A stretch of DNA of 64,000 nt, taken from contig JAKCOZ010000003.1 of the NCBI GenBank assembly GCA_022605955.1, positions 8,999,331 to 9,063,330 on the forward strand, written 5' to 3'. This document shows, piece by piece, positions 48,332-59,400 of the stretch. Source of the DNA: Rallus limicola. Taxonomy: Eukaryota; Chordata; Aves; Gruiformes; Rallidae. The position numbers and the translations under genes were made by a program. The stretch's first letter is position 1, and the number at the start of each line of letters is the position of its first letter. The notes under the pieces were generated by a model that saw only the letters and a program-made list of their open reading frames with translations, had not been told where the DNA came from and did no database searches.

Positions 48332-48681
48332 ATAAATTAATGTTTTCAGTAACAGAAAACACTTTGAAAAAACCCCACTTAACCTTTCATGTTTGCATTT
48401 AACATATAACCCACAGCAATGTGCAACACAGAGAGACTTGCATAATAAATTCACACTTACTTGCAGTGTCAGAAAATTTAAAAATAATTTTCTTAGTATA
48501 CTTATAATGCTTTCATTGCACTTAGAGTGCTTTCATTGATTCTGTCATCATGTTTTAAGAATATGTATTCTAACTTCTGCTAGTACAGAACATCCTCACG
48601 ATATCAAGAAATACTAAGAAAGATTATATTTGTTTTCCTTATTTCTTCCTTTCCAGGAAGGCACAAAACACTGTGGAGTGT

Positions 48682-49356
48682 TAGAATTATAGAACGTATA
48701 ATGTTGGAAGGGATCTTTAAAGGTGATCTAGTCAAACTCCCCTGAAGTAAGCAGGGACAGGTTTACTAGATCAAATTGCTCAGATCCTCCTCAAGCCTGA
48801 CTTTGAATATTTCCAGGGATGGAGCCTCTGCTACCTCTCTGGGCAACCTGTGCCAATGATCCACCACAGAATCACAGAATCACAGAATCTTAGGGGTTGG
48901 AAGGGACCTCAAGAGATCATGGGGTCCAACCCCCCTGCCAAAGCAGGCTCCCTATCTCATATTGCATAGATAGGCATCCAGACGAGACTTGAATATCTCC
49001 AGAGAAGGAGACTCCACCACCTCCCTGGGCAGCCTATTCCACTGCTCCGTCACCCTCACTGTGAAAAAGTTCATCTGCATCTTGGTGCGGAACTTCCTAT
49101 GCTCCAGCTTACAGCCATTGCCCCTAATCCTGTCCCCACTGACCACTGAAAATGGGCTGGCCAATTCCCCCTGTCTCCCAAGTCTAAGGTATTTATAAAC
49201 ACGAATTAGGTCCCCCCTAAGTCTTCTTTTCTCCAGGCTGAACAGACCCAGCTCACTCAGCCTTTCCTCATAGGGAAGATGTTCCAGGCCCCTAATCATC
49301 TTCATTGCACCACCTTCATATTGAAGAATATTTTTTTTCTAATATCCAACCTAAAT
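48682..49356 (-). mobile_element. Older CR1 split by a younger CR1
   Basis: Left part 48682-48867 (TAGAATTATAGAACGTATAA to 'gggcaacctgtgccaatgat') and right part 49308-49356 ('ttgaagaatattttttttctaatatccaacc') are consecutive pieces of one CR1 3' region on the minus strand. The copy at 48868-49307 separates them. Confidence 0.82.
48868..49307 (-). mobile_element. Young CR1 nested in an older CR1
   Basis: Three copies of the AGAATCAC tail unit open it. On the minus strand 48952-49305 is one intact 117-codon frame: the C-terminal end of CR1 ORF2, with the 'LEHLPYEERL' and 'FFTVRV..WNRLPREVV' type blocks. A target duplication CACCAC lies at 48862-48867 and 49308-49313. The clean frame and repeat tail suggest recent insertion. 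It is 5'-truncated, so it cannot move. Confidence 0.9.
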
Positions 49357-49400
49357 ATCCACACAAAACCAACCAATCAACCAAAAACACACACACACAA
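49357..49400. repeat. A/C-rich run with (AC)n
   Basis: 'acacaaaaccaaccaatcaacc' followed by ACACACACAC, next to the truncated end of the older CR1. Confidence 0.7.
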
Positions 49401-49419
49401 TAGTTGAGGAAAATGGAGA

Positions 49420-50103
49420 ATGTCGTTTCATGGGTCAGGAGACCTTGTGACCAAGCATAGGGAAAACTCCAGTATTATTTGTGGGTTTCCACCAGTTTCG
49501 TTTGGTGAAGCCCTTAGGCCTCTGAGAGCCCAGTGGCAGGCTCTATGTAGTGTCATGGGTGAGACTGAGCACAGTGCAGCTTGTGGTGGATGTGAATGCT
49601 GGGTTTTATTTAAATGCTGAGGAGAACTGAGCTTTTACTTCACCTGACAATCCCCTCAAGACACTTGCTCACTGCCCCCAGTCTTGTGATCTGAAGGTCC
49701 TGATTGCCCACCTCCTCAGTGATGTCACTGCTGTCAGAGGGAGGCTAGGCACAAAGTCATGGGGTTTGTGCAGTTGCCTGCAGGTGCCAGCTCAGGAGTC
49801 ACTGTTCACCATACTTGGATATCACCCAGCCTATTCCCCATGCACCTCTCTTTCTGAGATCTTCTCCACTGCCAGCATGTCTCCTCCTGACAGGGTGTTC
49901 ATCTTCCTCTTGCTGAGGCTCCTTCTTTTCTCTAAGATACCTTTTTCTTTCCAGACCTTTTTTACAGCCCCAAGGTTATCTAACCTAAATAGTCAGCTTG
50001 CAGAAGTACAACTCATGGTCTGCCTCCAAACTGCTGTTTCTGTCTTGTGTCTCTTTATCATCAGTTGGGATAGTCAGAATATGCCACTTCTGCTCAGCCC
50101 AGA
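49420..50103 (-). other. GC-richer block, possible ERV interior
   Basis: Not CR1 and not a gene that I recognise. It abuts the 3' end of the minus-strand LTR at 50104, where the interior of a minus-strand provirus would lie. Read outward from the LTR, the sequence passes 'cagaagtggcatattc', which resembles part of a tRNA-Leu-type primer site, and then an acidic-rich stretch. Both are weak. A 116-codon plus frame at 49766-50116 has no ATG. Confidence 0.35.
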
Positions 50104-50689
50104 TGCTGTGGTTTAACACCAACAGGCAACTAAGCACTACACAACTGCTCGCCTGCCCATTTACCATTGGTGGGATGGAGGGGAGAATTGAAAGTGAAAG
50201 TGGGGAAGCTCATTAATTGAGATAAAGGCAGCTTAATAAGCAAAGCAAAAGCTGCACAGAAGTCAAGCAAAACAAGGAATTTATTCCCCACTTCCCAGGG
50301 GGTAGCAGGTTTTCAGCCATCTCCAGAAAAACAGGGGCCCATCACATGTAACAGTGACCTGGGAAGAAATGCTGCCACTCCAATTGTGTCTCACTTCCTT
50401 CTGCTTCCCTTAGCTTTATGTGCTGAGCATGCCATCATATGGTATGAAATATGTCTCTGGGTGGTTGGGATCAGCTGTCCCAGCTTTGTCCCTTCCCCAG
50501 TCCTCATGCACCCCCAGCCCACTTGCTGATGGTGTGAGAAACAGAAAAGGCCTCGGATCTGTGTAAGCATTGCTCAGCAGTAACAAAAACATCTCTGTGT
50601 TACCAAAATTCTTTTCATCACAAATCTAAAAACATAGCCACATATGAGTGCTGTAAAGAACATTAATTCTATACCAGCCCAAAACAGCA
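50104..50689 (-). mobile_element. LTR, family B (ERVL-like)
   Basis: The left end TGCTGTGGTTTAACACC is nearly the same as at 8-24, and the right end 'ccagcccaaaacagca' is as in the copy at 9501. Shared blocks include 'caagcaaaacaaggaattta', 'gatcagctgtcccagctttg' and 'gaaacagaaaaggcctcgg'. Flanks CCAGA and AAATA do not match, so it may be one LTR of a truncated provirus. Confidence 0.82.
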
Positions 50690-50924
50690 AAATAAGTGTT
50701 TTATAAATTTGCCACTAGTTCATACTGGCTGTAGCTAGCAAGCAGCAGGCTTCTGCTTTGAATTCAAACTTTCAGATATTCAGTGCCCATCCTACTCACC
50801 CTCATTTATTTGTCATGTCTCAGTGTTACCAGTTTAAAGTTATTTCTCACCTTTGACAGCAAAAAATTATCCAGAATATAGAAAGGTTAAGATAGGGACC
50901 ACATAATTAAATTAAACAGATAAA

Positions 50925-52037
50925 GTCAGGGGAGCTGGAAAAGTCCCCAGACTAGTCCACAAGACAGGAACCGGGGACTGTTTGGTGGATAAAGAGTTGG
51001 ATGGATGACCACATCCAGAACTGTAGGCAATAGCTCAATGGACGCTTGAAGATCGGTGATGAGTGCTCTCCCTTTGGAGTCTACATGGGGAGCAGTACTA
51101 CTTGATATCTTCATTTATGACATGGAGAGTGGGATTGAGTACATTCTCAGCAAATTTGCCAACAACACAAAGGTGAGTGGTGTGGTTGACAGGCATGATG
51201 GATGAGAGGCCATCTAGATGGACCTGAGCAAGCTTGAGAAGTGAGCCAACATGAATCTCATGATTCATATTCACAATTCAAGGTGCAAGGTTCTGAACAT
51301 GGGTTGGAACAATCCCCTTGATCAGTACAGGCTGGGGGAAGAAAGGATTGAGAGCAGTTCTGAGGAGAAAGACTTGAGGGTACTAGTGGATGAAAAACTG
51401 ATCATGAAGGAGAAATGCGTGTTTACAGATGGGAAAGACATCTCTATCCTGGGCTGCATAAGAAACAGTGTTACCAGTCAAGTGAGGTGATTCTCCCCCT
51501 CTACCCTGTTCTCATAAGAACCCATCAGGAGTACTGTATCCAGCTCTGGGGGTCCCCAGAAAGAAAGGGGACCCCTTTTTTTCTGCTGAAATGGGTCCAG
51601 ACAAGGGCAACTGGAAGGATCAGAGTGCTGGAGCATTTCTCCTAGGTAAATAGGCTGAGAGCTGAACTTGTTCAGCCTGGAGAAGAAAAGTATCCTGGGA
51701 TACCTTACTGTGGGCTTTCAACACTTACACAGGGTTTTAAATAAATATGGGCAGATGCTTTATTAAGGCTTGTAGCAATAAGACAAGGCCTAATGGTTTT
51801 AAGCTAAAAGGGAATTAATTCAGACTAGATATAAGGAAGATATTTTTTACAATGAAAGTGGTGTAACAATGAAGCAGGCTTCCCAAAGAGTTTCTAGGTG
51901 CCACATCCATGGAAGTGTTCAAGGTCAGATTTGATAGGGCTCTGAGCAATCTGATCTAGTTGAAGATGCCCCTACTTATTAAAGAGGCACTGGGTTTCAG
52001 GTCCCCTTTGACTGAGACTATTCTATGATTCTATGAA
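50925..52037 (+). mobile_element. CR1 LINE, 1.1 kb, decayed
   Basis: From the reverse-transcriptase region (the FADD block is changed to 'tttgccaacaacacaaagg' at about 51158) through 'gcaaggttctgaacatggg', to a complete end ATTCTATGATTCTATGA. Several stops and shifts are present. The LTR of the next provirus starts 38 bp after its tail. Confidence 0.92.
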
Positions 52038-52074
52038 ACTGGGAGATGTAGAATGAATAAGTATATGTTAACGG

Positions 52075-52423
52075 TGTCTTGTTTTTTTGGCTGGGATAGA
52101 GTTGATTTTCATAAGAAGCTGGGATGTGACACAGCCAGGACAGATGACACAAACTACCCAAATGTGTATTCTATGACCATGTTATGTAATGCTTAGCATA
52201 TAATGGGAGCATTGACTGGAGAGGAGAGGCTGTTCAGGAACCAGCTAGGCATGCAGTTAGGTTCTTATTTTCCTTTCCCCTTGCTTGTCCAGCAAACTGT
52301 CCTTATTCCAACCTGCAAGGTCTGCTTTTATTTTTTTTTTCTTTCCAGTTGTCTTCCCCATTCCATGGGAAAGGGAGCAGTGAGCAAGTGGCTGTGTGCT
52401 GCCTGCTGGACCTGAACATGACA
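52075..52423 (+). mobile_element. 5' LTR (family B) of the ERVL-like provirus
   Basis: TGTCTTGTTTTTTTGGCTGG start and GAACATGACA end. It shares 'ggctgggatagagttgatttt' and 'gggaaagggagcagtgagcaag' with other family-B copies. A U3 deletion at about 52105-52118 shortens it, and the TATA-like site is degraded. Confidence 0.78.
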
Positions 52424-52431
52424 GTCCTTTT

Positions 52432-52450
52432 TTGGTGTCCAATGCAGGGC
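52432..52450 (+). other. Degraded primer-binding site
   Basis: TTGGTGTCCAATGCAGGGC follows the LTR by 8 bases. It fits a tRNA-Lys-type site after CpG decay. The leading TGGTGTC would also fit a tRNA-Leu-type site, so the primer is undecided. Confidence 0.45.
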
Positions 52451-53429
52451 ACAAACCATTGGGATAATGACAGATCTGATCAGAGTGTGTTAAAACAAAG
52501 TTGTTATACACATTTCTTTTATTACATAAATAGTCTCTGGTCACAATGGTGTTTTGCTTTTTTTTTTTTACATGGCTGTGGTCTGTAAACCCATACTCAT
52601 TGTATGTATTCCCTGCAGTACTGTTTATCACCTCTGGAGAGGGATACGGATTTTAATTTAGCTGTACTGTGTAACATCAATTTATGGTATGATAACAGCA
52701 ATGGTCATAAGCTAAAGCTGTATGTCAGATGACTTCTCTTGGAACTATTAAATAATTTTACCTAATCTATGGGGAAGACAAGAGAGGCTACTTTCTCCCA
52801 TTCTTTCACATTCCCTCTTCAGTCTGGTCATGCCAGCTCTTGGGAATATTGAATTCTCTTGGGATATTCAAGTCAGCATGCTCCTATTGCTACATCTACT
52901 GAATGTGTTTCAAGTCCTAGTTAGGGTTACAAAAGATTGTTTTGAGAATACCACCCACTGATCAGCCCAAGGCTGGACAGTCATGGGTGGCATGGGATGT
53001 GGAAGAATATGGTCAAGTATCTAGAGTACTTCTCACCTCCAGTGGTTCAGAACTTAACTCGTTAACAACTAAAAGACCCTGATAATCTGACAGAATTTTT
53101 GAAAGGAAATTTCTGTGGCTATTCCAAAGAGACATAGCTTACTACATTGTGCTAGGCCCTGGTCAGTGTTTGCTAAACTCTGCTTGATAGTAGGGACACA
53201 GGCAGTGCACCAGAGGATTCCAGAGGGTAGCAGTGGGTTTTTTTGGTATAGCTGCTTTAGAGTCAGAGGAAAACATTTGTCTACCTTGCCCTGTCTCTCA
53301 AAAGACCTTGTTGTGGGTGTGTTCAGGATCAAAGAACAAGAGGTGTTAATCACTACCACAATGGTGCACTGACAGCAACATCACATAAACTGAGACTCCC
53401 TGATTCTCAACTGTAAGCTGATTTATCAG
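52451..53429 (+). pseudogene. gag/protease region remnant of the ERVL-like provirus
   Basis: Lies between the primer site and the RT domain. No frame longer than about 96 codons survives and no protease motif is visible. It is assigned by position only. Confidence 0.4.
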
Positions 53430-55540
53430 TTGGAGAGCCAAGGAGTGATCAGAAGAACCTGCTCACCCTTTAACATTCCCATATGTCTAGTGCACAATTC
53501 TATTGGAGAGTGGAGAGTAACAGTAAGCTGTCCTAGACTAAAGTCAATGCTACCACCGAGATCTGCTGTGGCAGACGTGCTGGAGATTCCTTATGAACTG
53601 GAGTCAAAGTCAGACAAGTGATATACCACAACTGATATCATAAATGTGTTATCAATCCCTTTGCTGACAGAGTGCAGGCCACAATTTACTTTCACTTGTA
53701 GAGGTGTCCAGTACACCTGGAATTGATTGCCCCAGCAGTGAAAAAACAGCCTCAGCCTTTGCCATGGACTGATCTGCATTTGAACAGGGAGAAACCCTGG
53801 AGTACCTGCAATATATTGATGACCTCATCATATGGGGCAACACAGCAGGTCTCTGAGACTTGTGCCCAAATCCTTGTGAAAGCTGGTTTTGTCATAAAAC
53901 TAAGTAAGGTTAAGGGACTTGCACAGGAAATCACATTTTTAAGAATGAAATGGCAAGGTGATCAGATCCCAGTGGAAGTGATGAACAAAATACTGTCATG
54001 TTGACAATGCCTAGCAGAGGGGAAATACAAAATTCCTTAGCTGCTTTGGGTTTTTGGACAATACATATTCAAAATTACCTTCTTGTTCTAGTCCTCTCTA
54101 CCATGTGGCCTGGAAGAAGAACAGTTTCAAATGTGGCCCTGAGTAACGAGAAGTCTTTGCACAAATTAACCAATAAATTAAACATAAACTCCTTGTCAAT
54201 TTAGGCAGGACCAGATGTAAAAAATGTGCTGTACACCATAGCAAGGGAGAATGGCCTTACCTGGGGTCTGGCAAAAAGCACCAGGGGACACTCAAGGTTG
54301 ACCCCTGAGGTTTTGGAGTCAGGGATACAGCAGATCCAAGGACTGCTACACTATAACGGAAAGAGTGATATTGGCAGCATATGAAGGGGTTTGAGCTGCT
54401 TTAGAAGTGACTGGTACTGAAACACAGCTCCTCCTGACACTCCAACTGCTGGTGCTTGGCTGAATATTCAAAGGGAGTGTCGTTTCTACACATTTTGCTG
54501 ATGCTATGTAGAGTAAGTGATTTGCACAGTGGGCTTGAATAGGAAACCTCAGTCACTCAGGAGCTGATCATGGACTGTCCAGAAGGCAAATATTTCAGAC
54601 TGTTGCCAAAGGAGGGGCTGATGCCTGCTGAAAAGGTTCTGGTGTCTAATGAACTGCAAGAAAATGAGAAGCAATATGCCCTTTTCACTGAAGGGGCCTG
54701 TTGCATTGTGGGAAAGCATCAGAGGTGTAAGGTTGCTGTATGGAGTCCTACATAACTAGTGGCAGAAGCTGCTGAGAAAGAAGATGAATCAAGTAATTTT
54801 GCAGAGATGAAAACAATCCAGTAAGCTCTAGATGTTGCCAAAAGAGAAAGGTGACCCATACTCTACATCTATATATACTCATGGATGGTGACAAATCTGT
54901 GGGGGTGGTTGCAGCAATGGAAGGAGAGCAACTGGCAACTCAGATGCAAACCCATCTGGGCTGCTGTACTGTGGCAAGATAGTCCTGCCTGGGTAGAGAA
55001 GCTGGCACATCAAATAGATGCCTAAGTACCCAAGATCTGGTCGCACAGGAACATCAAAACAACTAGTAGGTGGATCAGGTTACTAAAATTGAAGTGGTTC
55101 AGGTAGATCTAGTCTGGAAGCATAAGGATGAATTGTTTATACTTCATTGTTCCTATGACACCTCAAGCCACCAAGGAAGAAGTAGTACAACATACAGACA
55201 CGTGAGTGGACTTGATCATGGACACGATTGCATAGGTTAACCACGAATGTGAAACACTTGCTGCGTTCAAGCAAGTCAAGCAGTTAAATTCACTCTGAAA
55301 AGGAAGATGATGACTGAAATAGAAATCTGGGGAGGCCTCACAGATTGATAACATCACACTCCCACAAGCCTGCCAAGGCAAGTGCTATGTATTTACAATG
55401 GCAGCAGCAAACACTAGATAGCTGGAAATATCCTCTGCTCCACACAGCAGCCCAGAACACTGTTCTGGGCCGTGAAAGGTAAGGTAACATACTAGCCCAG
55501 AATGAAATGGGGGACACTGGGACTCGATTGGAAAATTGGC
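53430..55540 (+). pseudogene. pol: ERVL-like pol: RT, RNase H and integrase remnants
   Basis: RT: an N-terminal 'QGVIRRTCSPFN' type block at about 53435-53470. The catalytic Tyr-Ile-Asp-Asp is at 53812-53823 in a different frame from the downstream RT thumb-like block (53855-54000), so at least one frameshift lies beside the active site. A connection region follows to about 54400. RNase H: 54570-54755 keeps an open frame with 'ENEKQYALFTEG', and acidic blocks continue to about 55000. Integrase: a His/Cys-type stretch near 55210-55265 and a core-like start at 55385-55440, then decay. Dozens of stops and indels are present. It codes for nothing functional. Confidence 0.8.
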
Positions 55541-55714
55541 TGGACTAACAGAATCAAAGGCTGGTTAAGAGTATGACAATTTCAACTTAAACATGGTTTC
55601 CTTTACAATTAGTAATAGGGCTTATGTTGCTTTTTAGAATTTATTAGTAGCTTGGACCTGGGCAAGGTCAGAGTGTACTCTATTGTGAGGGACCATATTC
55701 TAGAGGACTTAAAA

Positions 55715-56497
55715 GGCTAAAAACCAGGCAGACATGAACTTCAACAAAGGCAAAATGCTAAGTTTTCATGATTGGGTTGGAATATCTTTGCACTCCAATA
55801 TAGTGTGTGGGTCAACTTACTAAAAAAATCTTTTAAAAAAAAAAGACTTGGGGTCCTGCTGGATGACCCATGTATGAGCACTGTGCACAGTGGGCTTGAA
55901 TAGGAAACCAAGTGCAGCAAAGAAAACCAAGTGCATATTGTTTTACATGAGGAAGAACATAATTAAGAGGTCATAGACATTGATTCTTCACCTTGGTCTA
56001 GTCTTCATGAGATAACACCTGGATTGATGTCTTCAGTGTGCCCATGATCATGAAATAGATTGACATAGTGAAGTGAGTCCTTCTGAGGACTACCAAGCTG
56101 TGATCTGGAGCACAAGATTGGGAGACCTGTACTTTCAAAGCCTTCTAAGAGGGGTAAGGGGAGATTTGTTTTTGCTGTATAAAATTACCAGATATAATGG
56201 GAGAAAACAGGATTTCTCAGAGATGTGGAAGAACAGGAAGCAACAAACTTAATTTGCAAGACGTGCCTATGATAAGGGTCCACCACTTCTGTGTAGCTAT
56301 TGGGAATTCTTTCCTACCATGAATACAGTCAACCACTGAAACTTGTCCAAAGTTATGGTGGAATATCCACCTATGGAGACATCTGAACCTCAATGTACAA
56401 GGCTAAGAAATTTCAGGAAACTTAAGTAAGCAGTTGGAGTGTAGAATTGGATTAGATGGCCACCAAAAGTTTTTCCAATTTACAGTATTCTGTAATA
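55715..56497 (+). mobile_element. Very old CR1 LINE
   Basis: Strongly diverged: 'gacatgaacttcaacaaagg', 'gacttggggtcctgctggat', 'gaattctttcctaccatgaa', 'ttggattagatggccacc' and a last 'ttccaatttacagtattctg'. Order and orientation fit the CR1 3' part. A direct echo of upstream sequence ('gtgggcttgaataggaaacc', 54529-54548 and 55890-55909) is also present. Confidence 0.7.
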
Positions 56498-59400
56498 GCT
56501 TTGTTTTTTCATTCACAGCAATTTTATTTTCAGAATTCATCAATTCTGGTAAGTTGGTAGAGTTCCTTGCTGTCTACAGGCTTCCTCTTGATAATCCTAG
56601 TTTTAATAACAGTTACCCTGCATGCATGATTTTCTCTTCTAGCTTGAAGGACACAGTTTTTCCAGGGTTTTCAAAACATTCTTAAATCATCCATTGAATT
56701 TCTTTAAAGTACTGCTAGAGACAGAAGGTCTATACAATATGAACGTAAATGCATATCTGCTTGTCTATATATAAAATACAGACACAATAGTCATGAGTTT
56801 AAAAAATTTTGTAATAACTGTCATACAAATAAACACAGTCTTTCATGGAAGATAGCAGTCTAACACTGTAGTATACTTTTTCAAACATTATAGAGGTCTG
56901 AAACAATCCAGATCAGCAGTTGTCAAATGCAGTCCACAACCAAGCAAAACAAGGTGCTCAGAGGCTGGTAAAGGAAACAAGCTGTGTAAGTTTGTATGTT
57001 TTCCTCTTTTTTTTTTTCTTTTTTTTTTTTTTTCTTTTTTATATCATTGAAAGAAAATACATGTTTTCCAAATTCTTTCTTCTTTTCCTCTCCCCAACCC
57101 CCCCAAAAAATAAAGGGCAGTTCAGGACTAACATTAAAAAAATTCTACTATTTCTCAAGATTTTTATACTTCAAACTGAATGGATTATTTTGGGGGGGGA
57201 AATATTTCAGGTTCTTCATCTATTTCTGTATAATCTCACACGTTATTCTACAATAAATAAAAGAAGAAAAAAATACCAACACCAAATCCAAAAAAAATCC
57301 CAAACCAACCAAAGAAAAAGCCTGTTTTCTTTGAGAACATGGCATGACCGGAATGAATACAAAATCTTGTGTGTATAATTTTAGTATTGTCTAAAATTAT
57401 ATAATCATGAAAACATCAAAGACTAGTTGGTATCATAACGAGGATTTCTATATTGACTCCTTCATAAGTGTCTAGAACATAAACCATGTCCAAAAACAAG
57501 TGAAAATCAAAATAACTCCTTCATTTCACAGCCTGTCTGTCTGAACATCTATTTATTTATAATAGACTCATGTTCTTAGCACAAAACCAGCTATCTTCTA
57601 GATAGCTTGTAGGAAAAATACCATTAAAGTGAAACTTAAAAAACAGATACTTTTTCTGAAAGTTTTCCTCTTTACTCACTAAACTTACATCAGATTGGAA
57701 CCTGAGTTTAGCAGAAATTTCTAAACAAGAGGAAAAGCATGGAAGTGTTCTCCCTGCCATTTACTAGCTGCTTTTTATCCAGAGATCAGTGAAGCATGTA
57801 TCTAACTGGCTCTCACAACCTGTGAGGGAACCTGGAACAGGCTATTAGCAAGGACAACGTTGTTTTGTCTCTTAATTAAACAGTGGGAATGGCAAACAAA
57901 TAGTGGTGATTTTTAGACAGTCTTTTATCTTTACATATAACCACAACTTTCCACTGCCCTTAAGATTTTAATCTACACTGTCACCCAAAGGGCCACACAT
58001 ACGGATTTCATACCATACTGGGACAATGGTTTTGTCAAACAGCTTTATTTCATGCTTGTCATTCAGAAAGTATGGAATATATTTTCTCCTGCTAGAAAAT
58101 GGTTAGGAATCAAAACTGCACAGAATTAAAAGCTCTCTGAACATCTGCAAAGCTGTACTGTGTTTCTGTGGGAACAAACATCATCAAAGATCTCTTATAA
58201 TTGCTCCCAAAGTAAAAGTAAATCAGAATAAAGCTCCCATTGACTAAAATGACACAAAACAAAAAAATTTCTCTTTTTCTTTTCTTCTGTGAAGATATAA
58301 TATATATATAATTTAATTATATTTTTTTATTTCTATTTCATACTGAAAAGCTACTTAACTCTAAAATAACTCATGATTAAACAATTTGATTATTTCTCTT
58401 CAGTGAATAAGCTATATAGTTGTAACTGCTGTTTATTACTTTATTTCTTGCATCATCCCTGTAGGTTGGTAGAAATGTACTTGAGCCTTTACAACTGAAA
58501 TCCCAGATTACAATGGTCTTATTTTCTGCAGCCATCCATGAAATATTTGCAATTGTTTTCTCGTCTCCTGACAAGTAAGCTCAGTATTTAACTTTCAGTT
58601 TTTCATATGGTGCCCTACAATTATTTAACTTCCTTATCAAATCTCAGTCCAAAACTTTATACAGTACTTTATCTTAAACCACATTAATAGTAAAAGGTAA
58701 AAAAAAAACCTAGCTTGCTGTATTTTTGAGAGAGTATTCATCCCTATAATTCTCTAAGTGCAGACAGCTGCTTTGCAACTGTATATGACCTCTGATTCAA
58801 GTTTAGATTGTTATGTTTAAATCCCTCACACATCCTCTGTAAAATTACTATTACCAGCTTTTTCCTCACCCTATATATCTGTTCACTTAAGTTACCAACT
58901 CTGTAGTTTGATAATGAAACTTTGCTTGGGCTTGTAAACACCCAGTATAGCTTTATCTGTGAATTTAATAAACAGTTTGTGTTCCACCTTTCAGAGTACT
59001 AATGAAAAATATTGAAAATAAGTACACACTTCTATTGTGATTATGAACCATTGATAATTAATCTCTGCAAACAGGTTTCTAGCCAGTATTATCCATAATG
59101 TATTCTGCACTGTCCTCTCCAAGGCAATCTGTCAGAAGGTAAAGTCTTAATCTCTTAAAACCCTAACAGAAGTCAAGATATCATATCCACTACTTCTCCC
59201 CTATACACAAAGCATGTTATCTTATTACAGAAAGAAATCAGACTCATCTCATGCAGTATGTTCTTTGCAGCACCATGTTACCTGTCACTCTTCATTTTCC
59301 CACCCTTACGGATGCATTTCAGCATGTTTTTATTTGCAGAGCAAGTAAGCTCTAACATTTTTCTGGGAACCATTTACTTTTCCAACCAGGACTCTCAATA

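Larger units (their letters stand above)
52075..55560 (+). mobile_element. Decayed ERVL-like provirus
   Basis: One LTR (52075-52423), a primer site just after it, a degenerate gag/pro interval and a broken pol with recognisable RT, RNase H and integrase pieces, all collinear. No env is seen and no 3' LTR remains. Its right side passes into old CR1 sequence at about 55700. Bird ERVL elements lack env, in agreement. Many stops and frameshifts make it inert. Confidence 0.82.

Noticed and set aside
56920..57378. 152-codon plus frame
   Set aside because: It has no strong start and translates a long T-run into poly-Phe; low-complexity artefact.
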